The position numbers and the translations under genes are program-made. Shown piece after piece: positions 42,213-49,953 of a DNA stretch of 64,000 nucleotides. This DNA comes from Pseudomonas sessilinigenes. Its GTDB lineage: Bacteria > Pseudomonadota > Gammaproteobacteria > Pseudomonadales > Pseudomonadaceae. The notes under the pieces were generated by a model. That model was not told where the DNA came from, ran no database searches, and saw only the letters and a list, made by a program, of their open reading frames with translations. Within the stretch, counting starts at the first letter, position 1, and each line of letters starts with the position of its first letter. The DNA is taken from contig NZ_CP027706.1 of assembly GCF_003850565.1 (NCBI RefSeq), positions 6,324,001 to 6,388,000 on the forward strand, given 5' to 3'.

Positions 42213-44167
42213 TGAGCGCGCCGATCCTAGATACCCTGCTGGTGGCCAACCGTGGCGAGATCGCCTGCCGCGTGATGCGCACCGCCAAGGCCCTGGGCCT
42301 GACCACCGTGGCCGTGCACAGCGCCACCGACCGCGATGCCCGGCACAGCCGTGAAGCGGATATCCGCGTGGACCTGGGCGGCAGCAAGGCCAGCGAAAGC
42401 TACCTGCAGATCGACAAGCTGATCGCCGCCGCCAAGGCCAGCGGCGCCCAGGCCATCCACCCCGGTTATGGCTTTCTTTCCGAGAACGCCGGTTTCGCCC
42501 GGGCCATCGAGGCCGCCGGGCTGATCTTCCTCGGCCCACCGGCTTCGGCCATCGACGCCATGGGCAGCAAGTCGGCGGCCAAGGCCCTGATGGAAACCGC
42601 CGGCGTACCGTTGGTGCCGGGCTACCACGGCGAGGCCCAAGACCTGGAGACCTTCCGCAACGCCGCCGAGCGCATTGGTTATCCGGTGTTGCTCAAGGCC
42701 ACCGCCGGTGGCGGTGGCAAGGGCATGAAGGTGGTGGAAGACGTCAGCCAACTGGCCGAAGCCCTGGCCTCGGCCCAGCGTGAAGCACAGTCGTCGTTCG
42801 GCGATTCGCGGATGCTGGTGGAGAAATACCTGCTCAAGCCCCGCCATGTGGAGATCCAGGTCTTTGCCGACCAGCACGGCAACTGCCTGTACCTCAACGA
42901 GCGCGACTGCTCGATCCAGCGTCGCCACCAGAAAGTGGTGGAAGAAGCACCGGCCCCAGGCTTGAGCGCTGAACTGCGCAAGGCCATGGGCGAAGCTGCG
43001 GTACGCGCGGCCCAGGCCATCGGCTATGTCGGGGCCGGTACCGTGGAATTCCTGCTCGACGCCCGTGGCGAATTCTTCTTCATGGAAATGAACACCCGCC
43101 TGCAGGTGGAGCACCCGGTCACCGAAGCCATCACCGGCCTGGACCTGGTGGCCTGGCAGATCCGTGTGGCCCGTGGCGAAGCCCTGCCCATGACCCAGGA
43201 ACAAGTGCCGTTGCTGGGCCATGCCATCGAAGTACGCCTGTACGCCGAGGACCCGGGCAACGACTTCCTGCCGGCCACCGGCCGCCTGGAGCTCTATCGC
43301 GAGTCCGCCAGCGGCCCTGGCCGGCGCGTGGACAGCGGCGTCGAGGAAGGCGACAGCGTATCGCCGTTCTACGATCCCATGCTGGGCAAGCTGATCGCCT
43401 GGGGCGAGGACCGTGAACAGGCCCGCCTGCGCCTGCTGAGCATGCTCGACGAGTTCGCCATCGGCGGCCTGAAGACCAACCTGGCGTTCCTGCGCCGGAT
43501 CATCGCCCACCCGGCCTTCGCCGAGGCCCAACTGGACACCGGCTTCATCCCGCGTCACCAGGAACACCTGCTGCCGGCAGCCCGTGAGCTGGGCGAGGAC
43601 TTCTGGCAAGCGGCGGCGCAAGCCTTCAGCCAGGGCCTTTCGCAGCGCGAGCGCCAGGACGATCCGCACTCGCCCTGGGCGGCGCTCGATGGCTGGCGCA
43701 GCGGCCTGCCGGCACAGATTGTCCTGCACTTGAGTGCCGATGGACAGGACCGGGCCATCAGCCTGGGCGCCCCTGGCAGCAACTACAAGTTGCAGGGCGA
43801 ACGCCTGCTGGTGGAGCAACAAGGCGTACGCCGTGAGCACCGGGCCATCCGTCGTGGCGACACCCTTTACCTGCACTGGCAGGGCGACATGCACAGTGTT
43901 ACCGCCTATGACCCGATCGCTGCGGTCGATGCCAGCCACAGCCAGCACGGTGGCCTCACCGCCCCCATGAACGGCAGCATCGTCCGGATCCTGGTGGAGG
44001 CCGGACAACAGGTCGAAACCGGCGCGCAACTGGTGGTACTCGAGGCCATGAAGATGGAACACAGCATCCGCGCGCCCCATGCCGGGATCGTCAAGGCGCT
44101 GTATTGCCAGGAAGGCGAGATGGTCAGCGAAGGCAGTGCGCTGGTGGAGCTGGAACAGCCAGCCTGA
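42212..44167 (+). CDS. liuD: Methylcrotonyl-CoA carboxylase alpha subunit (biotin-containing)
   Basis: The 651-residue biotin carboxylase/biotin carrier subunit. The N-terminal BC domain has LVANRGEIACRVMRTAK, ATAGGGGKGMKVV (ATP grasp glycines), ERDCSIQRRHQKVVEEAPAP and EMNTRLQVEHPVTEAITGLDLV. The C-terminal carrier has the biotinylation motif EAMKMEH with K614. Overlaps liuC by one base. Last gene of the operon; only a weak GC-rich hairpin (about 44176-44192) follows. Confidence 0.96.
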   Translation: MSAPILDTLLVANRGEIACRVMRTAKALGLTTVAVHSATDRDARHSREADIRVDLGGSKASESYLQIDKLIAAAKASGAQAIHPGYGFLSENAGFARAIEAAGLIFLGPPASAIDAMGSKSAAKALMETAGVPLVPGYHGEAQDLETFRNAAERIGYPVLLKATAGGGGKGMKVVEDVSQLAEALASAQREAQSSFGDSRMLVEKYLLKPRHVEIQVFADQHGNCLYLNERDCSIQRRHQKVVEEAPAPGLSAELRKAMGEAAVRAAQAIGYVGAGTVEFLLDARGEFFFMEMNTRLQVEHPVTEAITGLDLVAWQIRVARGEALPMTQEQVPLLGHAIEVRLYAEDPGNDFLPATGRLELYRESASGPGRRVDSGVEEGDSVSPFYDPMLGKLIAWGEDREQARLRLLSMLDEFAIGGLKTNLAFLRRIIAHPAFAEAQLDTGFIPRHQEHLLPAARELGEDFWQAAAQAFSQGLSQRERQDDPHSPWAALDGWRSGLPAQIVLHLSADGQDRAISLGAPGSNYKLQGERLLVEQQGVRREHRAIRRGDTLYLHWQGDMHSVTAYDPIAAVDASHSQHGGLTAPMNGSIVRILVEAGQQVETGAQLVVLEAMKMEHSIRAPHAGIVKALYCQEGEMVSEGSALVELEQPA

Positions 44168-44269
44168 TGACAAACACCCGCCGCCAGGCGGGTTGTGGCC
44201 TTAGCGCACGCAACATGATCGATCGATGCACCCTTGGCTGGCGATCAGCCAGGGGGCGCATCGCGGCCG

Positions 44270-45157
44270 TCAGAGTGGAAACAGGTTGTCCACGATAAAG
44301 TCCACGAACACCCGGATCTTCGGTGACAGGTGGCGGCTGGACGGCCACAGTACATGGAACACCATTTCTTCCTGGATATGACCCTCCAGCACCGTGACCA
44401 GGCGGCCTTGCTGCAACTGCGCCCGCACGGCGATTTCAGGCACGCAGGCCAGCCCCAGGCCCTGCTCGGCAAAACACAACTGCGGATCCAGGCTGTTGCT
44501 CACCATGCTGGCTGGCAGCTCGAGAGCGGGCATATGGGCCGGACGACCCAGGGGCCAGGCATCCAGCTTGCCGGTACTGGGGAACCGATAGAGCAGGCAG
44601 GCATGGTGCATCAGGTCTTGGGGCTCGAGTGGAATACCCGCCTGCTGGAAATACCCTGGCGCCCCCACGACGACCCTGCGACAGGCTCCCAGGCGCCGGG
44701 CAATCAAGCGCGAGTCACTGGGTGTACCCGTACGGATGACGGCATCGAAGCCTTCCTCGATGACATCCACCAGCCGATCCGAGCAGTCGATGTCCAGCTC
44801 GATATCCGGATAGCACCGCTTGAACTGCGCAAGCTTGGGCATGAACAGCGTCCCGACCGAGGGCAGGCTGATGCGCAGCCTGCCGCGAGGCGCTTCGCGG
44901 GTCTGCATCAACTCGGCTTCGGCAGATTCCACCTCGGCCAGGATACGGCGACAGCGCTCCAGGAATAGCGTGCCCTCCGGCGTCAGGCTGACCGTACGGG
45001 TGGATCGGTGGAACAACCGCACCCCGAGCCGCTCCTCCAGTCGGGCAATGGCCTTGCTGACCGCCGAGGCCGAGATGCCCAACTGCCGCCCCGCGGCCGT
45101 AAAGCTACGGGATACGCTGACCCGGACGAACATATCGAGAGAACCCAGGTTCTCCAT
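44270..45157 (-). CDS. LysR-family transcriptional regulator
   Basis: A 295-residue LysR regulator of the large CrgA/AaeR-like group: MENLGSLDMFVRVSVSRSFTAAGRQLGISASAVSKAIARLEERLGVRLFHRSTRTVSLTPEG. The start at 45157 has AAGG nine bases upstream and is the usual family start; the upstream extension is not supported. It is divergent from an MFS exporter gene, its probable target. Confidence 0.9.
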   Translation of the reverse strand: MENLGSLDMFVRVSVSRSFTAAGRQLGISASAVSKAIARLEERLGVRLFHRSTRTVSLTPEGTLFLERCRRILAEVESAEAELMQTREAPRGRLRISLPSVGTLFMPKLAQFKRCYPDIELDIDCSDRLVDVIEEGFDAVIRTGTPSDSRLIARRLGACRRVVVGAPGYFQQAGIPLEPQDLMHHACLLYRFPSTGKLDAWPLGRPAHMPALELPASMVSNSLDPQLCFAEQGLGLACVPEIAVRAQLQQGRLVTVLEGHIQEEMVFHVLWPSSRHLSPKIRVFVDFIVDNLFPL

Positions 45158-45181
45158 ATTGCACCGCCTTATTGATGACTC

Positions 45182-45198
45182 AAACATCACAAATGTTT
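45182..45198. promoter_or_regulatory. Candidate LysR operator between lysR and MFS gene
   Basis: A perfect inverted repeat, AAACAT-N5-ATGTTT, lies in the AT-rich 139-base divergent promoter, 25 bases from the LysR start. The 17-bp size fits a LysR T-N11-A type site. Confidence 0.5.
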
Positions 45199-45296
45199 TT
45201 AACTTTATCTTATTTTTCTTTTATTCCTAGGCTTGCAGCATAGGGCTGGCGTGCTCGATGAAGAGCCGTACCTACTTTGAATTCAGGAACGGATGG

Positions 45297-46490
45297 ATGA
45301 ATCAGATGACTGCATCTGCATTGCACGAGGGCAGCGAGCGGCTGCCGATGGGGGGACTGCTGGCCTTGGCAATGGCAGCCTTCATTACCCTGTTGACCGA
45401 AATCATGCCGGCCGGCTTGCTGTCTTCTATCGCACAAGGGCTGGCAGTATCCGAAGGCCTGGCCGGCCAGTTCATCACGGCCTACGCCGTGGGGGCCCTG
45501 GTGGCGGCTATTCCGATCACCTACCTGACCCAGGGCATGCGACGGCGGCCTTTGCTGTTGGTGGCGATCGGTGGCTTCGCCCTGGTCAACCTGGTGACGG
45601 CGCTGTCCGGCCACTACGGCATTTCACTGGTGGCACGCTTTATCGCGGGGGTGTTCGGCGGCATCGTCTGGTCGTTGCTGGCCGGTTATGCCGTGCGCAT
45701 GTCACCGGCACGCTTCAGCGGCCGGGCGATCGCGATTTCGGGGGCCGGCGCAACCCTTGCACTGGTATTGGGCGTGCCATTGGGCGCACTGCTGGGCCGG
45801 GCCATCGGTTGGCAGGGTGCCTTCGGCCTGATGAGCGGGTTGGCCGTGCTCCTCATCGCCTGGGTACTGGCCGCCGTGCCGGACTTCCCGGGACAGGATC
45901 ACCCACAGCGCCAGTCCCTGGCTGGCGTCTTCATGAAGACCGGTATCCGTTCGGTGCTGTTCGTGGTGCTCAGCTTCGTGGTGGCCCACAACATTCTGTA
46001 CATCTATATCGAGCCGCTCCTGCAATCTTCGGGCTTGTCCGCGAAGGTGGACGTCATCTTGTTTGTCTTCGGCTCGGGCTCCATCGTCGGCCTGTGGATC
46101 GTCGGGGTCATGGTCGACCGCCGGCTGGCACGCCTGTCCATCGCCAGCATCAGCCTGTTTGCCGTGGCTGCCCTGATACTCGGCCTGTGGGGCGACAGCC
46201 CGGCCATGGTCTATCTGTCCGTTGTGCTGTGGGGAAGCGCCGTCGGTGGCTTCGCGACGATCACGCAAACCGCATTGTCACGCTTTGCCGGCAATTCGGT
46301 GGACGTGGCCCAGTCCATGTACACGACCGGCTGGAACATCGCAGTAGCCACGGGCGGGATCGTCGGCGGCCTCTTGCTGGATCGCACGGGCCCCGCGTCC
46401 TTCGCCTGGGTGACGATTGGCATCCTGGTCACTTCTTTACTGGGCACGGTCCTGGCCATGAACAGGGCCTTGGCACGCCAGGGTCGATAG
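45297..46490 (+). CDS. MFS exporter (DHA1, AraJ/sugar-efflux-like)
   Basis: A 397-residue 12-helix major facilitator. The N-terminus LALAMAAFITLLTEIMPAGLLSSIAQGLAVSEGLAGQFITAYAVGALVAAIPI is typical of the AraJ/YdhP-like exporters. GRAIAISGAGATLALVLGVPLGALLG (motif C) supports drug or sugar export. The ATG at 45297 has AGGA seven bases upstream; an upstream ATG (45258) lacks a ribosome site. Substrate unknown. Confidence 0.87.
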   Translation: MNQMTASALHEGSERLPMGGLLALAMAAFITLLTEIMPAGLLSSIAQGLAVSEGLAGQFITAYAVGALVAAIPITYLTQGMRRRPLLLVAIGGFALVNLVTALSGHYGISLVARFIAGVFGGIVWSLLAGYAVRMSPARFSGRAIAISGAGATLALVLGVPLGALLGRAIGWQGAFGLMSGLAVLLIAWVLAAVPDFPGQDHPQRQSLAGVFMKTGIRSVLFVVLSFVVAHNILYIYIEPLLQSSGLSAKVDVILFVFGSGSIVGLWIVGVMVDRRLARLSIASISLFAVAALILGLWGDSPAMVYLSVVLWGSAVGGFATITQTALSRFAGNSVDVAQSMYTTGWNIAVATGGIVGGLLLDRTGPASFAWVTIGILVTSLLGTVLAMNRALARQGR

Positions 46491-46522
46491 AAGGTCCTCC
46501 AGCGGCCTAGCCCGGAATGCAA

Positions 46523-46554
46523 AAAGCCCCTGCCTGAAACCAGGAAGGGGCTTT
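46523..46554. terminator. Bid[20 protein letters not shown]
   Basis: A 14-bp stem with one mismatch (AAAGCCCCTGCCTG / CAGGAAGGGGCTTT) and A- and T-runs on the two sides lies between the converging MFS (+) and S24-type repressor (-) genes. Confidence 0.9.
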
Positions 46555-46577
46555 GCCGATTGATGGCGACTGCGTCT

Positions 46578-47243
46578 TCAGAACTTCGCGGTCGCTTGTA
46601 CGACGACGCCAATGACCCGGCATTCGTCGCTGTAGAGCATCTTCGGGTAAGTGGGATTCAAAGGCACCAGGTAACGCTGGCTACCTTCCTGCACCAGCTT
46701 GCGAAAGATCGCCTCGCAACTGCCGGGGCACTGCACGACCACCAGTTTGCCCGGCTCGGCCGCAATGGCCGGATCGACCAGGATCAACATATCCTGGCTG
46801 ATGCTCAGGCCACTGGGGGCGATCATCGCGTCACCGACCACCACCAGCCAGAACGCCGCGCCCTGGGACTGGTAATCGGTCAACTCGTAACGCTCCGGCA
46901 CATAGGACGGCTGGCCATCCTCGCGGACTTCACCGGCATTGCGCCAATCGCTGACGGGATAACGGAAGTACGGGTTGTACTTGTGCAACAGCGAAGGCTG
47001 GTCCTCCAGGGGCTCGCCATCGTCGCCGACCATGGGTTTCTCACGAACCACCAGCACCACTTCCAGGAACCCCATGCCGATCTCTTCCAGCACCCGGTTC
47101 ATGTCCTCGATCTTGGGCTGGCGCCGCTTGCTCAGCCAATGGCCGATGCCGCCTTGGGACATGCCCAGGCGCTCGGCGAGCTTTTCCTGCGTGACCTTGC
47201 GGCCTTTCATGTTGGCCTTGACCAACTCGATCCATTTATCCAT
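46578..47243 (-). CDS. XRE-S24 (CI/LexA-like) repressor lacking the serine nucleophile
   Basis: A 221-residue phage-type repressor: an N-terminal XRE helix-turn-helix (residues 13-55, VTQEKLAERLGMSQGGIGHWLSKRRQP) and a C-terminal S24 fold (VVVGDAMIAPSGLSISQDMLILVDP). The self-cleavage nucleophile, normally the Ser of GDSM, is Ala139 here, and the usual general-base lysine position reads R181-K182. The protein is therefore probably not autocleaved. Start taken at the ATG 47243; a longer start at 47285 is possible. Several related operators lie upstream. No prophage genes adjoin. Confidence 0.85.
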   Translation of the reverse strand: MDKWIELVKANMKGRKVTQEKLAERLGMSQGGIGHWLSKRRQPKIEDMNRVLEEIGMGFLEVVLVVREKPMVGDDGEPLEDQPSLLHKYNPYFRYPVSDWRNAGEVREDGQPSYVPERYELTDYQSQGAAFWLVVVGDAMIAPSGLSISQDMLILVDPAIAAEPGKLVVVQCPGSCEAIFRKLVQEGSQRYLVPLNPTYPKMLYSDECRVIGVVVQATAKF

Positions 47244-47250
47244 GGGCGGA

Positions 47251-47326
47251 ACAATACGTTGTGTATTTCCCGCCTCAACACACAAGTTGTAGTATTTGAA
47301 ATGGCGTCACAATTACAATACGTATT
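47251..47326. promoter_or_regulatory. Operator array of the S24-type repressor
   Basis: Three related elements are spaced about 30 bases apart: AATACGTTGTGTATT (47253-47267, inverted repeat), ACAAGTTGTAGTATT (about 47282-47296) and the palindrome AATACGTATT (47317-47326). The first and third share the 9-mer ACAATACGT. This resembles the clustered operators between CI-type repressors and their divergent targets. Confidence 0.55.
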
Positions 47327-47376
47327 AACCTATCCCCTGCCCCCCTCTTTCCTTTCATCCAGACAAGGCAGAATTC

Positions 47377-47715
47377 ATGAACACAAGCAGCAAGGACGTG
47401 CCGGAACTCGAGACAGAGGCCACATTAAGTTCGCTCAAGGGCAGCCACGCGGCGCGGCGAGCGATGGACTACTACCTCAACCCAACCCCAGGCGAAGGGG
47501 AAAAGGAGGAAAAATTCTTCGAGATCAGGAGCAACCTCAGCAGCGAGGAAGCCATGATCCATGCATCCGACCTGCTACGTTGCGCGGCCGCTACCGCCTA
47601 TGACGCAGCCAGCGGCCTGCGCGGCCCCAATCGTGACCTGGCGTTCTCGGTGGTGCATATGATCGACCTGGCCAAGGCCCTGGTGGACAAGTCCCTGGAA
47701 GGCCAGCGGTCGTGA
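47377..47715 (+). CDS. DUF6124-type small protein
   Basis: A 112-residue soluble protein of a family common in Pseudomonas. The marks are HAARRAMDYYLNP near residue 25 and a helical C-terminus with AMIHASDLLRCAAATAYDAASGLRGPNRDLAFSVVHMIDLAKALVDKSLE. The function is unknown. Divergent from the S24-type repressor and sharing its operator region, it is a candidate repressor target. Family name from memory, moderately sure. Confidence 0.7.
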   Translation: MNTSSKDVPELETEATLSSLKGSHAARRAMDYYLNPTPGEGEKEEKFFEIRSNLSSEEAMIHASDLLRCAAATAYDAASGLRGPNRDLAFSVVHMIDLAKALVDKSLEGQRS

Positions 47716-47806
47716 GTCGAATTGACGTACATGCCCCAGCTGGCAAGCGCCAGGAACGGGGAAATCAGGAATGGGAAAAAAATTTCCAACAGGCAGGGAA
47801 AAACAT

Positions 47807-47838
47807 TTGACTTGCAAATGATAATGATTATTATTGCA
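47807..47838 (+). promoter_or_regulatory. Fur box over the prrF promoter
   Basis: A TTGACT -35 (47807-47812) and TATTAT -10 (47829-47834), 16 bases apart, are overlaid by GATAATGATTATTATTGCA (47820-47838), which matches the 19-bp Fur consensus at 14 positions. Fe-Fur would shut off the RNA start directly downstream. Confidence 0.85.
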
Positions 47839-47841
47839 AGC

Positions 47842-47955
47842 AACTGATCGCGAGATCGGTCGATAGCCCAAAGGACCTTAGGTCGGACCTTTGGATTATC
47901 TCCTCATCAGGCTAATCACGGTTTTTGACCCGGCTTTTTGCCGGGTCTTTTTTTT
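47842..47955 (+). ncRNA. prrF: PrrF iron-responsive small RNA
   Basis: A transcript of about 114 nt begins AACTGATCGCGAGATCGG, contains the strongly conserved PrrF core GATTATCTCCTCATCAGG CTAATCACGG, and ends in a terminator. PrrF RNAs are made in iron starvation and repress mRNAs of iron-containing proteins (for example sodB and TCA-cycle genes). An internal hairpin (CCAAAGG 47868-47874 / CCTTTGG 47888-47894) lies before the core. Only one copy is in this window. The rest of the 492-base gap up to 48207 holds no gene that I can see. Confidence 0.88.
47927..47955 (+). terminator. Terminator of the PrrF RNA
   Basis: A 7-bp stem, GACCCGG / CCGGGTC, with a 7-base loop is followed by eight T residues. 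Confidence 0.93.
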
Positions 47956-48207
47956 GGCCAGTTTTTCTGGCTTGGCTTCAGGCTAATGAAGACTGGGTAC
48001 TGCTAAAAATAATGGCGGCGATGATAGCAAAAGAATGTCCTTTTGCAAGAGAACGCCTGTCGTAAACCGCTCTGGAATCTCAATGTAGCGCTTGAGAATC
48101 AATCGCATACACACTAAGCTTCACGAGCGTCAAGGACGACGCCCCCTTCTTTTACCCCCTCCGATGTGTAGAGTAACGGTCACAACAATCCTGTACAGGA
48201 ACCAACC

Positions 48208-49362
48208 ATGACCGTGGGCAATCACTCTTCTTTCCATATCAGCGCTGATTTCGACAGCGGCAACATCGACGTACTGGACACCAGCAACCCACTGCAGGTG
48301 CAACTGGCCATCCGCCCGGATACCCAGAGCCCGCATTTCCAGTGGTTTCACTTCAAGGCCAGCGGCCTGCATGTCGGCCAAGAGCACTGGTTTCGCCTGA
48401 CCAATGCCAGCCAGTCGTCCTATGGCAAAGCCTGGACCGGCTATCAGGCCGTTGCCTCCTATGACCACGTGAACTGGTTTCGCATCCCCACGATCTTCGA
48501 AGGTGACGCCCTGCGCTTCAATCTCGAGGCCACCCAGACCCATGCCTGGTTCGCCTACTTCGAGCCCTACAGCCGTGGTCGCCACGACTGGCTGATCGAA
48601 CAAGCGATGAACAAGGCCGGCACCGAGCTGCTGGCGGTGGGCAAGAGCGTCGAAGGCCGGGACATCCAATTGCTGCGCAAGGGCACGGGCGCCCCTGGTC
48701 AGCGCAAGATCTGGATCATTGCCCAGCAGCATCCCGGCGAGCACATGGCCGAATGGTTCATGGAAGGCGTGATCGAGCGCCTGCAGCGTCACGATGACCA
48801 GGAACTCAATGCCCTGCTGGCCAAGGCCGACCTGTACCTGGTGCCGAACATGAACCCGGACGGCGCCTTCCACGGCAACCTGCGTACCAATGCCAAGGGC
48901 CAGGACCTCAACCGCGCCTGGCAGAACGCCAGCCAGGAACTCAGCCCGGAAGTCCTGTTCGTCCAGCAACAGATGGAACAGTACGGTGTCGACCTATTCC
49001 TCGATGTTCACGGCGACGAGGAGATCCCCCACGTGTTCACCGCTGGCTGCGAGGGCAACCCAGGCTATACCCCGCACCAGGCCAAGCTGGAAGAACACTT
49101 CCGCAGTCATCTCAAGCGCCAGACCCGGGATTTCCAGACCACTCACGGCTACACCCGCGACAATCCCGGCCAAGCCAACATGACCCTGGCCTGCAATGCC
49201 GTGGGAGAGAAGTACGGCTGCCTGGCACTGACCCTGGAGATGCCGTTCAAGGACCACGACGATGCTCCCAATCCGCTCACGGGCTGGTCGGGCAAGCGCT
49301 CCATGCAACTGGGCAAGGACGTCCTGAGTACCCTGGCCGACCTGGCCGATAGCCTGCGCTGA
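48208..49362 (+). CDS. M14 zinc carboxypeptidase, cytosolic (CCP-like)
   Basis: A 384-residue metallocarboxypeptidase with an N-terminal beta-sandwich domain (about 1-125) and a catalytic M14 domain. Zinc ligands are H175 and E178 (HPGE) and H268 (DVHGDE). NMNPDGAFHGNLRTN and DLNRAW give substrate residues, and catalytic E344 is in LTLEMPFKD. No signal peptide. The architecture is that of the bacterial relatives of cytosolic carboxypeptidases (tubulin deglutamylases), as for P. aeruginosa PA2831. The bacterial substrate is unknown. Monocistronic. Confidence 0.9.
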   Translation: MTVGNHSSFHISADFDSGNIDVLDTSNPLQVQLAIRPDTQSPHFQWFHFKASGLHVGQEHWFRLTNASQSSYGKAWTGYQAVASYDHVNWFRIPTIFEGDALRFNLEATQTHAWFAYFEPYSRGRHDWLIEQAMNKAGTELLAVGKSVEGRDIQLLRKGTGAPGQRKIWIIAQQHPGEHMAEWFMEGVIERLQRHDDQELNALLAKADLYLVPNMNPDGAFHGNLRTNAKGQDLNRAWQNASQELSPEVLFVQQQMEQYGVDLFLDVHGDEEIPHVFTAGCEGNPGYTPHQAKLEEHFRSHLKRQTRDFQTTHGYTRDNPGQANMTLACNAVGEKYGCLALTLEMPFKDHDDAPNPLTGWSGKRSMQLGKDVLSTLADLADSLR

Positions 49363-49407
49363 TGCGGGACGACGACTGCGCGATCCCTTCGCGCAGTCGT
49401 GCCAATC

Positions 49408-49854
49408 TCAAGCCACCGGTATGCGCAAACAGTCGTCCGGCCCCAGCAGCCGACCATCGGCGGAGCGCAACTCCAGGGCTCGCAGCGGTTGCCGGGTCTG
49501 GCGATCGACCAGGCGCGAATGCGCCTCCCCCTCCTCGTAGAAGAATGCCTCGCCCCATTGGCGCAAGCCAATGATCAGCGGGAACAGCCCCCTGCCCTTG
49601 TCCGTCAGCACGTACTCCTGGTAGGCGCTGCCATCGGAGGCTGGTATCACCTCCAGCACGCCATGCTCCACCAGGGTCCGCAAACGCGCGGAGAGGATGT
49701 TCTTGGCCATGCCGAGGTTGCGCTGGAATTCGCCAAAACGACGAATGCCGTCAAAGGCATCACGCACGATCAGCAAGGACCACCAGTCGCCAATGGCATC
49801 CAGGGAACGGGCCACCGGACATTCGGCGTCTGGCAGGCGGGTGCGTTTAACCAT
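49408..49854 (-). CDS. HxlR-family transcriptional regulator
   Basis: A 148-residue winged-helix HxlR regulator: CPVARSLDAIGDWWSLLIVRDAFDGIRRFGEFQRNLGMAKNILSARLRTLVEHGVLE with C12, the N-terminal cysteine typical of the family, and YVLTDKGRGLFPLIIGLRQWGE. Divergent from an MFS gene across 99 bases carrying two related palindromes, so it probably represses that exporter and itself. Confidence 0.9.
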   Translation of the reverse strand: MVKRTRLPDAECPVARSLDAIGDWWSLLIVRDAFDGIRRFGEFQRNLGMAKNILSARLRTLVEHGVLEVIPASDGSAYQEYVLTDKGRGLFPLIIGLRQWGEAFFYEEGEAHSRLVDRQTRQPLRALELRSADGRLLGPDDCLRIPVA

Positions 49855-49884
49855 GGTGCAGGTGCTCCGATTGCGCTGGAAAGT

Positions 49885-49938
49885 GGTTGCAATATAAAAC
49901 CATGATCACTACCGTACAACTGGTTTCATAATGAAACC
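49885..49938. promoter_or_regulatory. Twin candidate HxlR operators
   Basis: The perfect palindrome GGTTTCAT-A-ATGAAACC (49922-49938) is matched 37 bp away by GGTTGCAA-T-ATAAAACC (49885-49901), the same 17-bp layout with a few changes. Both lie in the HxlR/MFS divergent promoter. Confidence 0.7.
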
Positions 49939-49953
49939 CATACAGAGTGCGTC

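Noticed and set aside
44176..44192. CCCGCC/GGCGGG hairpin after liuD as a terminator
   Set aside because: The stem is 6 bp with mismatched flanks and no T-run, so it is noted only inside the liuD entry.
48080..48120. TTGAGAATCAATCGCAT as a second Fur box before the carboxypeptidase gene
   Set aside because: Only a partial match to the Fur consensus, and no promoter elements fit around it. Too weak to report as a site.
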